Assembly: GCA_902493085.1 (NCBI GenBank)
Contig: CABUOH010000099.1
Coordinates: forward strand, 1 to 5,567
Direction: 5' to 3'
From: an uncultured Sutterella sp.
GTDB lineage: Bacteria; Pseudomonadota; Gammaproteobacteria; Burkholderiales; Burkholderiaceae_F
DNA length: 5,567 bases
Below are positions 5,249 through 5,567 of this stretch, piece after piece. Within the stretch, counting starts at the first letter, position 1. Every line of letters begins with the position of its first letter. Below the pieces are notes generated by a model. That model was not told the origin of the DNA. It saw only the letters and a list, made by a program, of their open reading frames with translations, and did no database searches. Position numbers and translations under genes: made by a program.

Positions 5249-5281
5249 AAGGCGTCGGTAAGGCGTCGGAAGGGCGCCGGA
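5249..5281. repeat. Degenerate three-copy 11-bp tandem repeat after xseA
   Basis: Units AAGGCGTCGGT (5249-5259), AAGGCGTCGGA (5260-5270) and AGGGCGCCGGA (5271-5281) follow the xseA stop by 22 bases. The first two differ at one base; the third has diverged at two further positions. The 11-base period is close to one helical turn. No hairpin with a T run is present, so it is not an obvious terminator. Could be slippage or a protein-binding array. Confidence 0.6.
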
Positions 5282-5302
5282 ACGGGAGCGGGCAACAGAA
5301 GG

Positions 5303-5330
5303 TTGTATCCAAATATTAGAAGTCTATATT
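5303..5330 (+). promoter_or_regulatory. Candidate sodB promoter
   Basis: TTGTAT (5303-5308) and TATATT (5325-5330) are separated by 16 bases in an AT-rich stretch after GC-rich DNA. The -10 matches 5 of 6 bases, the -35 only 3. Transcription would start near 5337, leaving a leader of about 63 bases. It implies that sodB can be expressed independently of xseA. Confidence 0.45.
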
Positions 5331-5344
5331 GAGCTCTCTTTTGT

Positions 5345-5361
5345 GATAAGCTTCATTTATC
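5345..5361. promoter_or_regulatory. Inverted repeat in the sodB leader, Fur-box-like
   Basis: GATAA (5345-5349) and TTATC (5357-5361) are exact reverse complements with a 7-base centre. They sit just downstream of the predicted start site. The half-sites resemble the ends of a Fur box (GATAAT...ATTATC), but the whole is 17 rather than 19 bases and its centre does not match. An iron-responsive operator in front of an iron enzyme is plausible but unproven; a weak RNA hairpin is the alternative. Confidence 0.25.
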
Positions 5362-5399
5362 GAAACTCAGATCCCGACATGTTCGGGGGAGACATCATC

Positions 5400-5567
5400 A
5401 TGTTTACTCTGCCTGCTCTTCCCTTCGCGCTCGACGCGCTCGAGCCCGCCATGAGCCGTGAAACCCTGGAATACCACTGGGGCAAGCACCATCAGACGTA
5501 CGTCAACAACCTCAACGGCCTGATCGCCGGCACGGACTTCGAAGGCAAGTCCCTTGAAGAAATCATC
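5400..5567 (+). CDS. sodB: Superoxide dismutase (Fe-type), 5' part (cut by right edge)
   Basis: Converts superoxide to oxygen and hydrogen peroxide in the cytoplasm. The 56 codons present begin MFTLPALPFALDALEPAMSR and continue with ETLEYHWGKHHQTYVNNLNG and GTDFEGKSLEEII, closely tracking E. coli SodB. His26 is the first metal ligand; His30, His31 and Tyr34 belong to the conserved active-site helix. The HHQTYVNNLN and FEGKSLEEII stretches favour an iron over a manganese enzyme, but the residues that decide metal use lie beyond the window. The ATG has GGGGAG 8 bases upstream. Codons are strongly C-ended, as expected for an abundant protein. xseA-sodB adjacency is, from memory, common in Burkholderiales. 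About 135 residues are missing. Confidence 0.95.
   Translation, partial: MFTLPALPFALDALEPAMSRETLEYHWGKHHQTYVNNLNGLIAGTDFEGKSLEEII

Noticed and set aside
1..5567. CRISPR arrays, tRNA or rRNA genes, insertion sequences
   Set aside because: No regularly spaced repeats beyond the two short arrays, no tRNA-like TTCGA arm with matching stems, no transposase-like translation or terminal inverted repeats.

Overview
The window looks like a betaproteobacterial chromosome, most likely order Burkholderiales. It is GC-rich outside one spacer. It carries the adk, kdsB, Trm112-like and lpxK genes on the minus strand, and xseA followed by sodB on the plus strand. From memory, many Burkholderiales have the order adk-kdsB-(Trm112-like)-lpxK-exbD-exbB-xseA-sodB. 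A gut Sutterellaceae-like genome is my guess from the compact, altered layout; no 16S or other marker is present to prove it.

Left half (1-2792), minus strand, read right to left: lpxK (lipid A 4'-kinase), a 72-residue Trm112-like zinc-ribbon protein, kdsB (CMP-KDO synthetase) and the 5' part of adk (adenylate kinase, running off the left edge). lpxK and kdsB both serve the Kdo2-lipid A core of lipopolysaccharide, and adk is nucleotide housekeeping. A terminator-like hairpin with a T run lies just after lpxK. A possible promoter precedes the zinc-ribbon gene, and a better one precedes adk, so the left half may be three transcription units: lpxK, Trm112-like plus kdsB, and adk. A three-copy 13-bp tandem repeat abuts the adk promoter.

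Middle (2793-3564): a spacer of about 770 bases where exbB/exbD would be expected. It holds a cluster of DnaA-box-like sites, including two perfect TTATCCACA boxes and two 12-bp-phased pairs in mirror orientation. It also has an AT-rich island and a 16-bp palindrome. A 30-codon reading frame overlaps the lpxK start as ATGA. This spacer is the most interesting part of the window. It has some features of a replication origin or DnaA-titration site, but sampled GC skew does not change sign across it.

Right half (3565-5567), plus strand: xseA, encoding an unusually long exonuclease VII large subunit, then a 173-base gap with a degenerate 11-bp tandem repeat, a likely promoter and an inverted repeat, then the first 56 codons of an iron-type superoxide dismutase (sodB) cut by the right edge. 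No RNA genes, insertion sequences or CRISPR arrays were seen.
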